A stretch of DNA of 64,000 nucleotides from Actinomadura meyerae (GCF_900188445.1 NZ_FZOR01000039.1:21929-85928), one strand, 5' to 3'. Positions 48,456 to 57,021 are shown, counted from the first letter of the stretch. Translations and numbers: made by a program. Notes: generated from the letters alone by a model not told the origin.

Positions 48456-49465
48456 CGGCTCTGAAGGCGCGGGTGGTGGAGGTCGTCCGCGAGACGGCCG
48501 ACGCGCACTCCCTCGTCCTCGAACCCGCCGAGGGCGACCGGGACCGGTTCGGCTACCGCCCGGGGCAGTTCCTCACGGTCCGGGTCCCGGCGGAGGACGG
48601 CTGGGCGGCGCGGTGCTACTCGCTGTGCAGCTCGCCGCTCACCGACGACCGGCTGAAGGTCACGGTCAAGCGGGTCGCGGGCGGTCTCGGGTCCAACTGG
48701 ATCTGCGACAACGTCACCGCAGGCGACGTGCTGGAGGTGCTGCGCCCGGCGGGCACGTTCACCCCGGCGTCGCTGGACGAGGACCTGCTGCTCGTCGCGG
48801 GCGGCAGCGGCATCACCCCGGTGATGTCGATCCTGAAGTCGTGCCTGGCCGGCGGGTCCGGGAAGGTCGCGCTGCTGTACGCGAACCGCGACGAGAACTC
48901 GGTGATCTTCGCGGCGGAGCTGCGGGAGCTGACCGAGCGGCACCCCGACCGGCTGACGGTCGTCCACCTGCTGGAGTCGGTGCAGGGGCTGCCGACCCCG
49001 GCCGTCCTGCGGTCCCTGGCCGCGCCCTACACCGGGCGGCAGGCGTTCGTGTGCGGGCCGGAGGTCTTCATGGACCTCGTCACCGGCACCTTCACCGACC
49101 TCGGCGTCCGCGTCCACGTGGAGCGCTTCTTCTCGCTGGAGACCGACCCGTTCGAGGAGCCCGAGGAGGCCCCCGAGGACACCGGGGACGCGGGCGAGGT
49201 CGAGGTCGAGATGGACGGGGAGACCCGCACCGTCCCCTGGGCGAAGTCGGAGCGCCTGCTCGACGCGCTGCTGCGCGCCGGCGTCGACGCCCCGTTCTCC
49301 TGCCGGGAGGGCAACTGCTCGGCCTGCGCCTGCATCCGGCTGGAGGGCGAGGTCACCCTGGACGCCAACACGGTCCTCGACGAGCAGGATCTCGCCGACG
49401 GCCTCATCCTCGCCTGTCAGGCGAGGCCGGTCACCGACCGGCTGAAGATCACCTACGACGGCTGA
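48452..49465 (+). CDS. KshB-like NADH oxidoreductase with C-terminal [2Fe-2S]
   Basis: The 337-residue protein has an FAD domain (RCYSLCSSP, residues 54-62), an NAD domain (VAGGSGITPVMSIL; AFVCGPEVFMD) and a plant-type ferredoxin domain with Cys284, Cys289, Cys292 and Cys322. This FAD-NAD-Fd order is that of KshB, the reductase of 3-ketosteroid 9-alpha-hydroxylase, and of PaaE. Its oxygenase KshA is not in the window. It overlaps KstD by ATGA, so it is co-translated. Confidence 0.88.
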   Translation: MTALKARVVEVVRETADAHSLVLEPAEGDRDRFGYRPGQFLTVRVPAEDGWAARCYSLCSSPLTDDRLKVTVKRVAGGLGSNWICDNVTAGDVLEVLRPAGTFTPASLDEDLLLVAGGSGITPVMSILKSCLAGGSGKVALLYANRDENSVIFAAELRELTERHPDRLTVVHLLESVQGLPTPAVLRSLAAPYTGRQAFVCGPEVFMDLVTGTFTDLGVRVHVERFFSLETDPFEEPEEAPEDTGDAGEVEVEMDGETRTVPWAKSERLLDALLRAGVDAPFSCREGNCSACACIRLEGEVTLDANTVLDEQDLADGLILACQARPVTDRLKITYDG

Positions 49466-49487
49466 AACACATCACGGGAGACAGGCG

Positions 49488-50672
49488 ATGGCGAACCGCG
49501 TGCTTGACACGATCATGGAGAGGGCGGAGCAGATCCGCGACCTGGGGCCGGCCAACGAGGCCCTCGGCCGGCTGGACGACAAGGCCGCGTCGATCCTGCG
49601 CGAGGCCGGCGCCATCCGGCTGCTCCAGCCGGAGGCCCACGGCGGCCTGGAGGCGCACCCCCGCGAGTTCGCCGAGACGGTCATGGGCATCGCGTCCCTG
49701 GACGGCTCCACCGGCTGGATCGCCGGCATCGTCGGCGTCCACCCGTGGGAGATGGCCTACGCCGACCCGAAGGTCCGCGAGGAGGTCTGGGGCGAGGACC
49801 CCGACACCTGGATCGCGTCCCCGTACGCGCCGATGGGCATCGCCCGCCCGGTCGACGGCGGCTACATCTTCAACGGCCGCTGGCAGTTCTCCTCCGGCAC
49901 CGACCACTGCGACTGGATCTTCCTCGGCGGGATGCTCGGCGACGACGAGGGCAAGATGGTGATGCCGCCGCAGTCGCTGCACCTGATCCTGCCCCGCTCC
50001 GACTACGAGATCGTCGAGGACTCGTGGGACGTCGCCGGGCTGAAGGGGACCGGCAGCAAGGACATCATCGTCAAGGACGCGTTCGTCCCGACGTACCGGA
50101 CGCTGGAGTATTCCAAGGTCGTCGACGGGTCCGCGCCGCGCGAGGCCGGGCTGACCAACCCGTCCTACCTGATGCCGTTCTCCTGCGTGTTCCCGCTCGG
50201 CATCACCTCCGCGGTGATCGGCATCGCCGAGGGCGCGCTGCACCACCACCTGGCCTACCAGCGCAACCGCGTCCAGATCACCGGCACGAAGATCAAGGAC
50301 GACCCGTACGTGCTGTACGCGATCAGCGAGGCCGCCGAGGAGATCAAGGCGTCCAGGACGGCGCTGCTCGACAACTGCTCGCGGATGTACGACATGGTCG
50401 CCGCCGGGCACGTCCCGACGTTCGCCGAGCGCGCCGCGGGCCGCCGCACCCAGGTGCGCGCCGCGTGGCGGGCCGTGCACGCGATGAACGAGATCGTCGT
50501 CCGGTCGGGCGGCAACGCGATGCGCACCGACAACCCGATCCAGCGGTTCTGGCGGGACGCGCACGTCGGCCTCGCCCACGCGATCCACGTGCCCGGCTCC
50601 GTCTACCACGTCTCCGCCCTGACGGACCTGGACATCGAGCCCCCGCAGGGCCCGATGCGCTCCATGATCTGA
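49488..50672 (+). CDS. hsaA: Flavin-dependent monooxygenase, HsaA-like
   Basis: The 394-residue protein has the acyl-CoA-dehydrogenase fold of the two-component aromatic hydroxylases: ILREAGAIRLLQPEAHGGLEAHP, GSTGWIAGIVGVHPWEMA, FNGRWQFSSGTDHCDWIFLGG, and DSWDVAGLKGTGSKDIIV. These are blocks of HsaA, which hydroxylates the phenolic secosteroid 3-HSA to the catechol 3,4-DHSA with reduced flavin from HsaB. It is the last gene of the hsaD-kstD-kshB-hsaA operon; a perfect 15-bp hairpin follows. Confidence 0.86.
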   Translation: MANRVLDTIMERAEQIRDLGPANEALGRLDDKAASILREAGAIRLLQPEAHGGLEAHPREFAETVMGIASLDGSTGWIAGIVGVHPWEMAYADPKVREEVWGEDPDTWIASPYAPMGIARPVDGGYIFNGRWQFSSGTDHCDWIFLGGMLGDDEGKMVMPPQSLHLILPRSDYEIVEDSWDVAGLKGTGSKDIIVKDAFVPTYRTLEYSKVVDGSAPREAGLTNPSYLMPFSCVFPLGITSAVIGIAEGALHHHLAYQRNRVQITGTKIKDDPYVLYAISEAAEEIKASRTALLDNCSRMYDMVAAGHVPTFAERAAGRRTQVRAAWRAVHAMNEIVVRSGGNAMRTDNPIQRFWRDAHVGLAHAIHVPGSVYHVSALTDLDIEPPQGPMRSMI

Positions 50673-50706
50673 GCGTTCTGACCCTTCACCCCCCGCCCCG
50701 AGTACG

Positions 50707-50746
50707 GCGCGCCGTGGTCGTCAGCGCCTTCACGACCACGGCGCGC
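50707..50746. terminator. Perfect 15-bp hairpin between convergent genes
   Basis: GCGCGCCGTGGTCGT (50707-50721) is fully complementary to ACGACCACGGCGCGC (50732-50746), loop 10 bases. It lies 34 bases after hsaA and 31 bases after the SDR stop on the other strand, so it can serve both. Confidence 0.75.
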
Positions 50747-50777
50747 TCTCCAACCTGGCCGTCCCAGGAGCCCTGGG

Positions 50778-51617
50778 TCAGTCCAGGAGCCCGAGATCGG
50801 CGACGAGCTTGGGCGTCCAGATGACGCGGCCGAGGAACCTCTCCGCGGCCTCCGGGTGCGCGACCAGCCAGGCGACGGCCGCGCCCGGGGCCTCCTCCGG
50901 CGTCGCCTCGAAGCCCTCGCCCTTGAGCGCGTCGATCCCGCCGCGCGCGGCGCCCGCGTCGGTGACCACGAAACCGGGGTCGAGGTTGTACGCGCGGATC
51001 CCGCGCTGCCGGTACTCGGCGTTGACCGCGCCGGCCAGCCGTCCGAACGCCGCCTTGGACGCCGAGTACGCCACGCCCCACCCGCCCTCGCCGGGCGGCG
51101 CCGGCGGGTCGCTGGTGGCCGATCCCGAGCACAGGTTCACGATCGTCCCGCCGCCCTGCTCGACCATCGCCGGGACGACGGCCTGGAGCAGGACGAGCTG
51201 GTTCAGGTAGTTGCCGGCGGTCAGCCGCTCCGCCACGTCCACGTCGAGGTCGAGGAACCTCTCGTGGGTGCCGGGAACGTGCGCCACCGCGTTGTTGACC
51301 AGGACGTCGACGCGCCCCCACGCGTCCAGGACGGTCCGCGCCGCGGCCCGGACGCTCTCCCGGTCGAGCAGATCCATGCGCACCGGCAGGGCGCGCGCGC
51401 CGAGCGCCTCTATCTCCGACCGCGTCCGCTCCAGGCTGCCCGGGACGGGGATCTCCGCCCCGGCGCCCTGCCTCGGCGGGATCCGGCCCTCGCCCTCGGC
51501 GACGGTCCGCGCGGTGAACGCGACGTCGTGCCCGGCGGCGGCCAGCGCCAGCGCCGTCCGCCGGCCGATGCCCCGGCTCGCCCCGGTCACCAGCGCGACC
51601 GGCCTCGTTGCTGTCAT
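50778..51617 (-). CDS. SDR-family oxidoreductase with an inserted loop
   Basis: The 279-residue protein has the SDR cofactor motif TGASRGIG (11-18), NNA in VLVNNAVAHV and the active site YSASK. Between the first helix and the second strand it carries an extra stretch of about 25 residues (EGEGRIPPRQGAGAEIPVPG). It is the only minus-strand gene within this part of the cluster and interrupts the plus-strand run between hsaA and hsaC. Probably a ketone/alcohol dehydrogenase acting on a pathway intermediate. Confidence 0.85.
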   Translation of the reverse strand: MTATRPVALVTGASRGIGRRTALALAAAGHDVAFTARTVAEGEGRIPPRQGAGAEIPVPGSLERTRSEIEALGARALPVRMDLLDRESVRAAARTVLDAWGRVDVLVNNAVAHVPGTHERFLDLDVDVAERLTAGNYLNQLVLLQAVVPAMVEQGGGTIVNLCSGSATSDPPAPPGEGGWGVAYSASKAAFGRLAGAVNAEYRQRGIRAYNLDPGFVVTDAGAARGGIDALKGEGFEATPEEAPGAAVAWLVAHPEAAERFLGRVIWTPKLVADLGLLD

Positions 51618-51763
51618 CACAGGATGATGACACCGTCCGCCCGGCCGCGGCCGCCGCGCGACTCTCACTCAGCGGGAAGCCGCGGGCGCGCCACCACCGC
51701 GTTTGGCAGGTTGAGCGTTGACCGCCGTCCGCGCGGGCCGCGACACCGAAGGGATCGAGGACA

Positions 51764-52675
51764 GTGACGCAGATCCGAGGGCTGGGTTATCTCAAGGTCC
51801 AGACCCGCCACATCGACCGCTGGCGCGAGTTCGCCCTCGACGGGCTCGGGTTCGCCGAGGGCGACGGCCCCGACCCCGAGGGCCTGTACCTGCGCATGGA
51901 CGAGCGCCGGTCCCGCCTGCAGGTGCTGCCCGGCGACAGCGACCGGGTGCTCGCCGTCGGCTGGGAGGTCCGCGACCAGTTCGCGCTGGCCGCCGTGCGC
52001 GAGGCCGTCGAGAAGTCCGGGACGGCCGTGACGGCGCTGTCGGCCAAGGAGGCCGCCGAGCGCGACGCCGAGGAGGTCATCGCGTTCACCGACCCCGGCG
52101 GTACGCCCGTCGAGGTGTTCTTCGGCCCGGTGCTCGACCACAGCCCGGTCCGCACCGGTTTCGCGCAGAAGTTCGTCACCGGCCCGATGGGCATGGGCCA
52201 CGTCGTCCTGCCGACGCCGAACTTCGCCGAGACCGTCACCTTCTACAACGAGGTGCTCGGGTTCCTGCCGCGCGGCGCGATGAAGGTCGGCGGCGGCGCG
52301 GTCCGCATCCGCTTCATGGGCGTCAACCAGCGGCACCACAGCCTCGCGATCTGCCCGGCGCCGCACGACGGCGACCCGGGCCTCGTCCACCTGATGGTGG
52401 AGGTCGACACCCTCGACGCCGTCGGCATCGCGCTCGACACCGTCAAGGAGAAGGGCTTCTCCATCTCCTCCACGCTCGGCCGCCACACCAACGACAAGAT
52501 GGTGTCGTTCTACGTCCGGGCCCCCGGCGGCTGGGACGTCGAGTACGGCTGCGAGGGCATGCTCGTGGACGAGACGTACTACACCGCCGAGGAGATCACG
52601 AAGGACAGCTACTGGGGCCACGACTGGTCGGGGTCCGAGCCGCTGGCCGCGTTCACCCCGCAGAAGAAGGGCTGA
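51764..52675 (+). CDS. hsaC: Extradiol ring-cleavage dioxygenase, HsaC-like
   Basis: The 303-residue type I extradiol dioxygenase has two vicinal-oxygen-chelate modules; the C-terminal module holds the iron ligands His146 (MGHVVLP), His209 (LVHLMVEV) and Glu260 (GWDVEYG). The N-terminal IRGLGYLKVQTRHIDRWREFALDGLGF is as in BphC/HsaC. It cleaves a catechol between a hydroxylated and a substituted ring carbon, giving the substrate for the HsaD-like hydrolase. The GTG at 51764 has GAGGACA ahead of it. Confidence 0.88.
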   Translation: MTQIRGLGYLKVQTRHIDRWREFALDGLGFAEGDGPDPEGLYLRMDERRSRLQVLPGDSDRVLAVGWEVRDQFALAAVREAVEKSGTAVTALSAKEAAERDAEEVIAFTDPGGTPVEVFFGPVLDHSPVRTGFAQKFVTGPMGMGHVVLPTPNFAETVTFYNEVLGFLPRGAMKVGGGAVRIRFMGVNQRHHSLAICPAPHDGDPGLVHLMVEVDTLDAVGIALDTVKEKGFSISSTLGRHTNDKMVSFYVRAPGGWDVEYGCEGMLVDETYYTAEEITKDSYWGHDWSGSEPLAAFTPQKKG

Positions 52676-52680
52676 CGCCG

Positions 52681-54150
52681 ATGGCGAAGTCCTCGGTGGA
52701 GCCGGTCGGCGCCGCGGAGGTCGAGTTCGGCCACGAATGCGACGTGCTGGTGGTCGGCTTCGGCGCCGCGGGCGCCGCCGCCGCGTACGAGGCCGCGGCG
52801 GCGGGCGCGGACGTGCTCGTCCTGGAGCGGTCGAGCGGGCCCGGCGGGACGTCCGCGCAGTCGGGCGGGGAGCTGTACCTCGGCGGCGGCACGCGGGTGC
52901 AGAAGGCGTGCGGCTTCGACGACACGCCCGACGAGATGTTCGCGTTCCTCAAGGCGGCGCTCGGCCCGCACGCCGACGAGGAGAAGCTGCGGCTGTACTG
53001 CGACGGCAGCGTGGAGCACTTCGAGTGGTTCCGCGCGCGCGGCGTCCCGTTCAAGGAGAGCCTGTTCGACGCGCCGGGCTGGATGCCGTACACCGAGGAC
53101 GGCCTGATGTGGCTCGGTGAGAACGCCTGGCCGTACAACACGATCGCCCGGCCCGTGCCGCGCGGGCACCGCCCGGAGACCCCGATGTTCGCCGGGCAGA
53201 TCCTCATGGAGAAGCTGATCGCGGCCGCCGTCGAGGCCGGCGCCGTCACCCACGGGGACACCTACGCCACGAACCTCGTCGTGGACGGCTCCGGCCGCGT
53301 CACCGGCGTCGTCGCGCGCAGGTTCGGCGACACGGTGGCCTACCGTGCACGCAAGGCCGTCATCCTCACCTCCGGCGGGTTCGTCGACAACGAGGAGATG
53401 CTCGCCGACCACGCCCCGGTGCTGCTCGGCCACGACAAGGTCAGCGACGGCACCAGCGACGGGTCCGGCATCCGGATGGCGACCGCCCTCGGCGCCGCCA
53501 CCCGCCGCATGGCGTCGGTGGAGATCGCGCTCACCGCCAACCCCGCCGTCATCTGCCGGGGCATGCTCGTGGACGGCCTCGGCCGCCGTTTCATCAACGA
53601 GGACGTCTACCCGGGACTGTTCAGCCACCAGGCCGTCCAGCACCAGCCCGCCCCCTACTGGGCGATCATCGACGAGACCGGGCACGACGAGATCTCCGAG
53701 GCCGACATGTGGGGCGTCCGGCCCAAGCACGCGGCGGAGACGCTCGCGGAGCTGGAGGAGTCGCTCGGCCTGCCGCCCGGCTCGCTGGAGGCGACCGTCG
53801 AGACCTACAACCGGTTCGCGGAGCGCGGCGAGGACCCCTACTTCCACAAGGACCCCAAGTGGCTCCGCCCGCTCAAGGGCCCGTTCGCGGCGATCGACCC
53901 CGCCGACGGGTTCTTCGACGCGGGCAAGCACGGCGCCGGGACGGGCGCCGCCGGGTTCACCCTCGGCGGCCTGGTCACCACCGTGGACGGCGAGGTCCGC
54001 AACCACTCGGGCGAGACCATCCCCGGCCTGTACGCCGCGGGCCGCACGGCCGCCGGCATCCACGGCGAGGGCTACATCAGCGGGACGTCCCTCGGCGACG
54101 GCACCTTCTTCGGCCGCCGCGCCGGACGCGCCGCCGCGTCGGGCGACTGA
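52681..54150 (+). CDS. Second KstD/fumarate-reductase-type flavoprotein
   Basis: This 489-residue protein has CDVLVVGFGAAGAAAAYEAAAAGADVLVLERS (FAD-binding start; partial motif GFGAAGAAA), GPGGTSAQSGGELYLGGG and the end TIPGLYAAGRTAAGIHGEGYISGTSLGDGTFFGRRAG. It belongs to the same superfamily as KstD but is about 70 residues shorter and its active-site block differs, so it probably acts on another position, for example a 4-ene or a side ring. It starts 5 bases after hsaC and continues the operon. Confidence 0.82.
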   Translation: MAKSSVEPVGAAEVEFGHECDVLVVGFGAAGAAAAYEAAAAGADVLVLERSSGPGGTSAQSGGELYLGGGTRVQKACGFDDTPDEMFAFLKAALGPHADEEKLRLYCDGSVEHFEWFRARGVPFKESLFDAPGWMPYTEDGLMWLGENAWPYNTIARPVPRGHRPETPMFAGQILMEKLIAAAVEAGAVTHGDTYATNLVVDGSGRVTGVVARRFGDTVAYRARKAVILTSGGFVDNEEMLADHAPVLLGHDKVSDGTSDGSGIRMATALGAATRRMASVEIALTANPAVICRGMLVDGLGRRFINEDVYPGLFSHQAVQHQPAPYWAIIDETGHDEISEADMWGVRPKHAAETLAELEESLGLPPGSLEATVETYNRFAERGEDPYFHKDPKWLRPLKGPFAAIDPADGFFDAGKHGAGTGAAGFTLGGLVTTVDGEVRNHSGETIPGLYAAGRTAAGIHGEGYISGTSLGDGTFFGRRAGRAAASGD

Positions 54151-54195
54151 GCGGCCCCGCGGAACCGAGCCGTACACAGAACTGAGAGGTATTGC

Positions 54196-55077
54196 ATGAA
54201 GTACGCCGTCCTGCTCCCCGTCGCAGCGGGCGTGACCGCCGATCCGGCCTGGATCGGCGCGTACGTCCGGCACGCCGAGACCTGCGGCTTCGAGTCGGTC
54301 GGCGCGGTCGAGCACGCGGTGGTGGCGAGCGGCTACTCCAGCGTCTACCCGTACGACGCGTCCGGGAGGATGGAGCTGGCCGACGACCTGGACATCCCCG
54401 ACCCGCTGGACCTGCTCGCGTTCCTCGCCGGGCAGACCTCGCGGATCGGGCTCGCCACCGGCGTGCTCGTCCTCCCCAACCACCACCCGGTGGTCCTCGC
54501 GAAGCGGCTCGCGACGGTCGACGCGCTGTCCGGCGGGCGGCTGCGGCTGGTCGTCGGCATGGGCTGGATGCGCGAGGAGGTCGAGGCGTGCGGCGCCGAC
54601 TTCGACTCGCGGGGCCGCCGCGCCGACGAGCAGCTCCAGGTCCTGCGGAAGCTGTGGGCCGACACCGCCCCCGAGGGCGCTCACCACGACGGCGAGTTCT
54701 TCCAGTTCAAGGGTGCGATGAGCTACCCGAAGCCCGTCCAGAAGGGCGGCGTGCCGATCCACGTCGGCGGGCACACCAAGGCCGCCGCGCGCCGCGCGGG
54801 CCGCTACGGCGACGGGCTCCAGCCGCTCGGCGTCGCCGGCGACGAGCTGCGCGCGCTCGTCGCGCTGATGCGCGAGGAGGCCGAGAAGAGCGGCCGCGAC
54901 CCGGACGCGCTGGAGCTGACGCTCGGCCATTCGCTGTCGGCCGTCACGCCGGAGAAGGCCGGGAAACTGGGGGCGCTCGGCGCGGGCCGCCTCGTGCTGC
55001 GCGGCAAGCCGACCACGGACCTGAACGAGGCCCGGGACGAGCTGTCGGCCTGCGCCGAACGCCTGGGCCTGTCATGA
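54196..55077 (+). CDS. LLM-class F420-dependent oxidoreductase (pair 2)
   Basis: The 293-residue luciferase-like protein has MKYAVLLPVAAGV, GFESVGAVEHAVV, RIGLATGVLVLPNHHPVVLAKRLATVDALSGGRL and VPIHVGGHTKAAARRAGRYGDG, standard for F420-dependent enzymes. It is only distantly like the copy at 42914. It overlaps the downstream SnoaL-like gene by ATGA. Probably a hydride-transfer step in the same pathway. Confidence 0.86.
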   Translation: MKYAVLLPVAAGVTADPAWIGAYVRHAETCGFESVGAVEHAVVASGYSSVYPYDASGRMELADDLDIPDPLDLLAFLAGQTSRIGLATGVLVLPNHHPVVLAKRLATVDALSGGRLRLVVGMGWMREEVEACGADFDSRGRRADEQLQVLRKLWADTAPEGAHHDGEFFQFKGAMSYPKPVQKGGVPIHVGGHTKAAARRAGRYGDGLQPLGVAGDELRALVALMREEAEKSGRDPDALELTLGHSLSAVTPEKAGKLGALGAGRLVLRGKPTTDLNEARDELSACAERLGLS

Positions 55078-55538
55078 CGCTGGGAGTCGTGGACCAGATC
55101 GCCCTCGGCGATCTGGTCGCCCGGTACGCGCTCCACGCCGACCGCCGCGACCTCGACGCGATGGCGGCGCTGTTCACCGAGGACGCCGTCCTCGTCCTGC
55201 CCGACGCCCCCCGCGACCTCGACCCGGTGCGGACCTTCACCGGACGCGAGGAGATCGGCAAGACGCTGTCGGTGCTGAACGGCATCCCTGTAACGTTCCA
55301 CGCCCTGGTCGGGCAGGTGTTCGACGTCGGCTCCGAGCCCGGCACGGCCACCGGCGAGATCGCCTGCGTCGCCCACCACATGACCTCCCGTGAGGACGGC
55401 ACGGTCTCCGACCTGGTCTGGAACTGCCGCTACACCGACACCTACCGCCTGGACGGCCAGACCTGGCGGATCGCCCGGCGCGAGCAGCGCATCGACTCGA
55501 TCGAGACGCGGCCCGTCCGGAGGTGGCGCGGTGAGTGA
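55074..55538 (+). CDS. SnoaL/NTF2-like protein (pair 2)
   Basis: This 154-residue NTF2-fold protein shows IALGDLVARYALHADRRDLDAMAALFTEDAVLVLPD, TFHALVGQVFDV and DTYRLDGQTWRIARREQRID. It overlaps the LLM gene by 4 bases and the next SDR gene by 8 bases, so the three are translated together. Possible roles are isomerase, dehydratase or hydratase on a cyclic ketone. The pocket residues cannot be assigned to a reaction by eye. Confidence 0.8.
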   Translation: MTLGVVDQIALGDLVARYALHADRRDLDAMAALFTEDAVLVLPDAPRDLDPVRTFTGREEIGKTLSVLNGIPVTFHALVGQVFDVGSEPGTATGEIACVAHHMTSREDGTVSDLVWNCRYTDTYRLDGQTWRIARREQRIDSIETRPVRRWRGE

Positions 55539-56337
55539 GGAACGGCGGGTCAGCGTCGTCACGGGCGGCGCGCTCGGCATCGGCGGCGCGATCTCCCGGC
55601 GCCTCGCCGCAGGCGGCGACCTGGTGATCCTGAACGACATCGACGCGGACGCCGCCGCCCGCACCCGCGCCGACATCGAGGCCGCCGGCGGCCACTGCGT
55701 CACCGTCATCGGCGACATCGTCGAGGACGGGACCGTCGCGAAGGTGGCGGAGGCAGCACCAGGCCGCGTGGACGTCCTGGTGAACAACGTCGGCGACTTC
55801 CGCCCGGCCGCCCCGTCCTTCCAGGAGAGCACGCCGGAGCAGTGGCAGCGCCTCTACGAGCTGAACCTACTGCACGTCTTCAAGCTCACCCACGCGCTGC
55901 TCCCCGGCATGATCGAGCGGGGGTCCGGAAGCATCGTCAACAACTCGACGGTCGAGGCGTTCCGCGGCATCCCGCAGCACCCGGTGTACTCGGCGTTCAA
56001 CGCAGGCGTGTCCGCGTTCACCCGCAGCCTCGCGGTCGCGGTCGGGCGGCACGGCGTGCGCGTCAACGCCATCGCGCCGGACCTCGCCAACACCGAGCAG
56101 ACCCCGGTCGAGTGGATGCGGCGCGGCTACGACGAGGGCCTGGAGCACACCTGGGTCCCACTGGCCCGCTTCGGCGAGCCCGACGACTACGCCGCCGTCG
56201 TCGCGTTCCTGGCGTCCGACGACGCCCGCTTCGTCACCGGCCACACGATCCCGGTCGACGGCGGCACGCTCGCCGCGTCGGGCTGGTTCGTCCGAGCCGA
56301 CGACCAGGGCTGGACGAACCGCCCCCACCGCGCCTAA
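55531..56337 (+). CDS. SDR-family protein with Asn in place of the catalytic Lys
   Basis: From the GTG at 55531 (CCGGAGG ahead) the protein is 268 residues. It has TGGALGIGG (11-19), VLVNNVGD, Ser139 in IVNNST and Tyr153, but the YxxxK motif reads Tyr153-Ser-Ala-Phe-Asn157. The end PVDGGTLAASGWF is typical of classical SDRs. Without the Lys a normal oxidoreductase mechanism would be impaired; it could be a binding or non-redox SDR. It is the last gene of the hsaC operon. Confidence 0.82.
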   Translation: MSEERRVSVVTGGALGIGGAISRRLAAGGDLVILNDIDADAAARTRADIEAAGGHCVTVIGDIVEDGTVAKVAEAAPGRVDVLVNNVGDFRPAAPSFQESTPEQWQRLYELNLLHVFKLTHALLPGMIERGSGSIVNNSTVEAFRGIPQHPVYSAFNAGVSAFTRSLAVAVGRHGVRVNAIAPDLANTEQTPVEWMRRGYDEGLEHTWVPLARFGEPDDYAAVVAFLASDDARFVTGHTIPVDGGTLAASGWFVRADDQGWTNRPHRA

Positions 56338-56471
56338 TACGCCGAGGGGTCGGACTGACGCCCGCGCAGGTGACCTCCCACGACCGGGCGGGGGCCTGCC
56401 GGAAGGGACGGGTCACCAGTGCAACCGCTGCCACCGCTCTTCCGCCATTGGACGCTCAGGTGAACTGTTCC
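56338..56471 (-). pseudogene. Degenerate DUF397 unit with flanking repeat (copy 0)
   Basis: Bases 56338-56410 match the 73-bp flank found beside intact DUF397 genes at 57054 and 57578. Bases 56436-56471 match the start region of the DUF397 gene at 57562, but the start ATG has become CTG and most of the reading frame is deleted. So this is the remnant of a fourth tandem unit. Confidence 0.7.
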
Positions 56472-56474
56472 CAG

Positions 56475-56918
56475 TCAGGAAACGTCCTTCCGCAACAACG
56501 CGATGAGGCGGTCGAGGTTCCCGCGCGCGGTGTGGGTGCGGATCGGGTCGATGTAGTCGCGTGACTCGATGATCTGCCCGTCCCGGACGCGCATGACGAA
56601 GACGCAGGGCACCTTGGCCGTGGAGTCGTCCGGCAACATGAACTCATAGGCGAACTCGGCGACGATCACTTCGGGATCTGCGGTCTCGTGAACGACGACA
56701 TCGACGACCCGCCGCTTCGGCAAGGACCCCCGATCCTCCGGCGGCACCGTGAAGTGCTCCTGGAGCGCACGCCGACTCGTCAACGGCTCGGACTCCGGCG
56801 TCGCCATCGGATGCCGGACATCGGTGACCTCGCCATACAGGCCGGGCAACTCGTCGAAGTTCTCGTCGGCGACACCATGAACAAGCTGGAGAAACACCTC
56901 GCGCGGACTCAGACTCAC
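56475..56918 (-). CDS. SnoaL/NTF2-like protein, ketosteroid-isomerase fold
   Basis: The GTG at 56918, with GGGGAGG 5 bases ahead, gives a 147-residue NTF2-like protein (REVFLQLVHGVADENFDELPGLYGEVTDVRHPM, FVMRVRDGQIIESRDYIDPI). It belongs to the SnoaL-like group often called ketosteroid isomerase-like. It is not close to either SnoaL copy in the cluster. It sits between the DUF397 remnant and the intact DUF397 array, so it was probably inserted there or the array spread around it. Role unknown. Confidence 0.75.
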   Translation of the reverse strand: MSLSPREVFLQLVHGVADENFDELPGLYGEVTDVRHPMATPESEPLTSRRALQEHFTVPPEDRGSLPKRRVVDVVVHETADPEVIVAEFAYEFMLPDDSTAKVPCVFVMRVRDGQIIESRDYIDPIRTHTARGNLDRLIALLRKDVS

Positions 56919-57021
56919 AAGACCTCCCCAAGTAATACGCACAGGCGGCTGCGGATCATGATGCCTGGGCCAAGCCGGTCTTGCGGGCTGTCTCGACCAA
57001 CAGCAACCCCACCCGCCCGCT

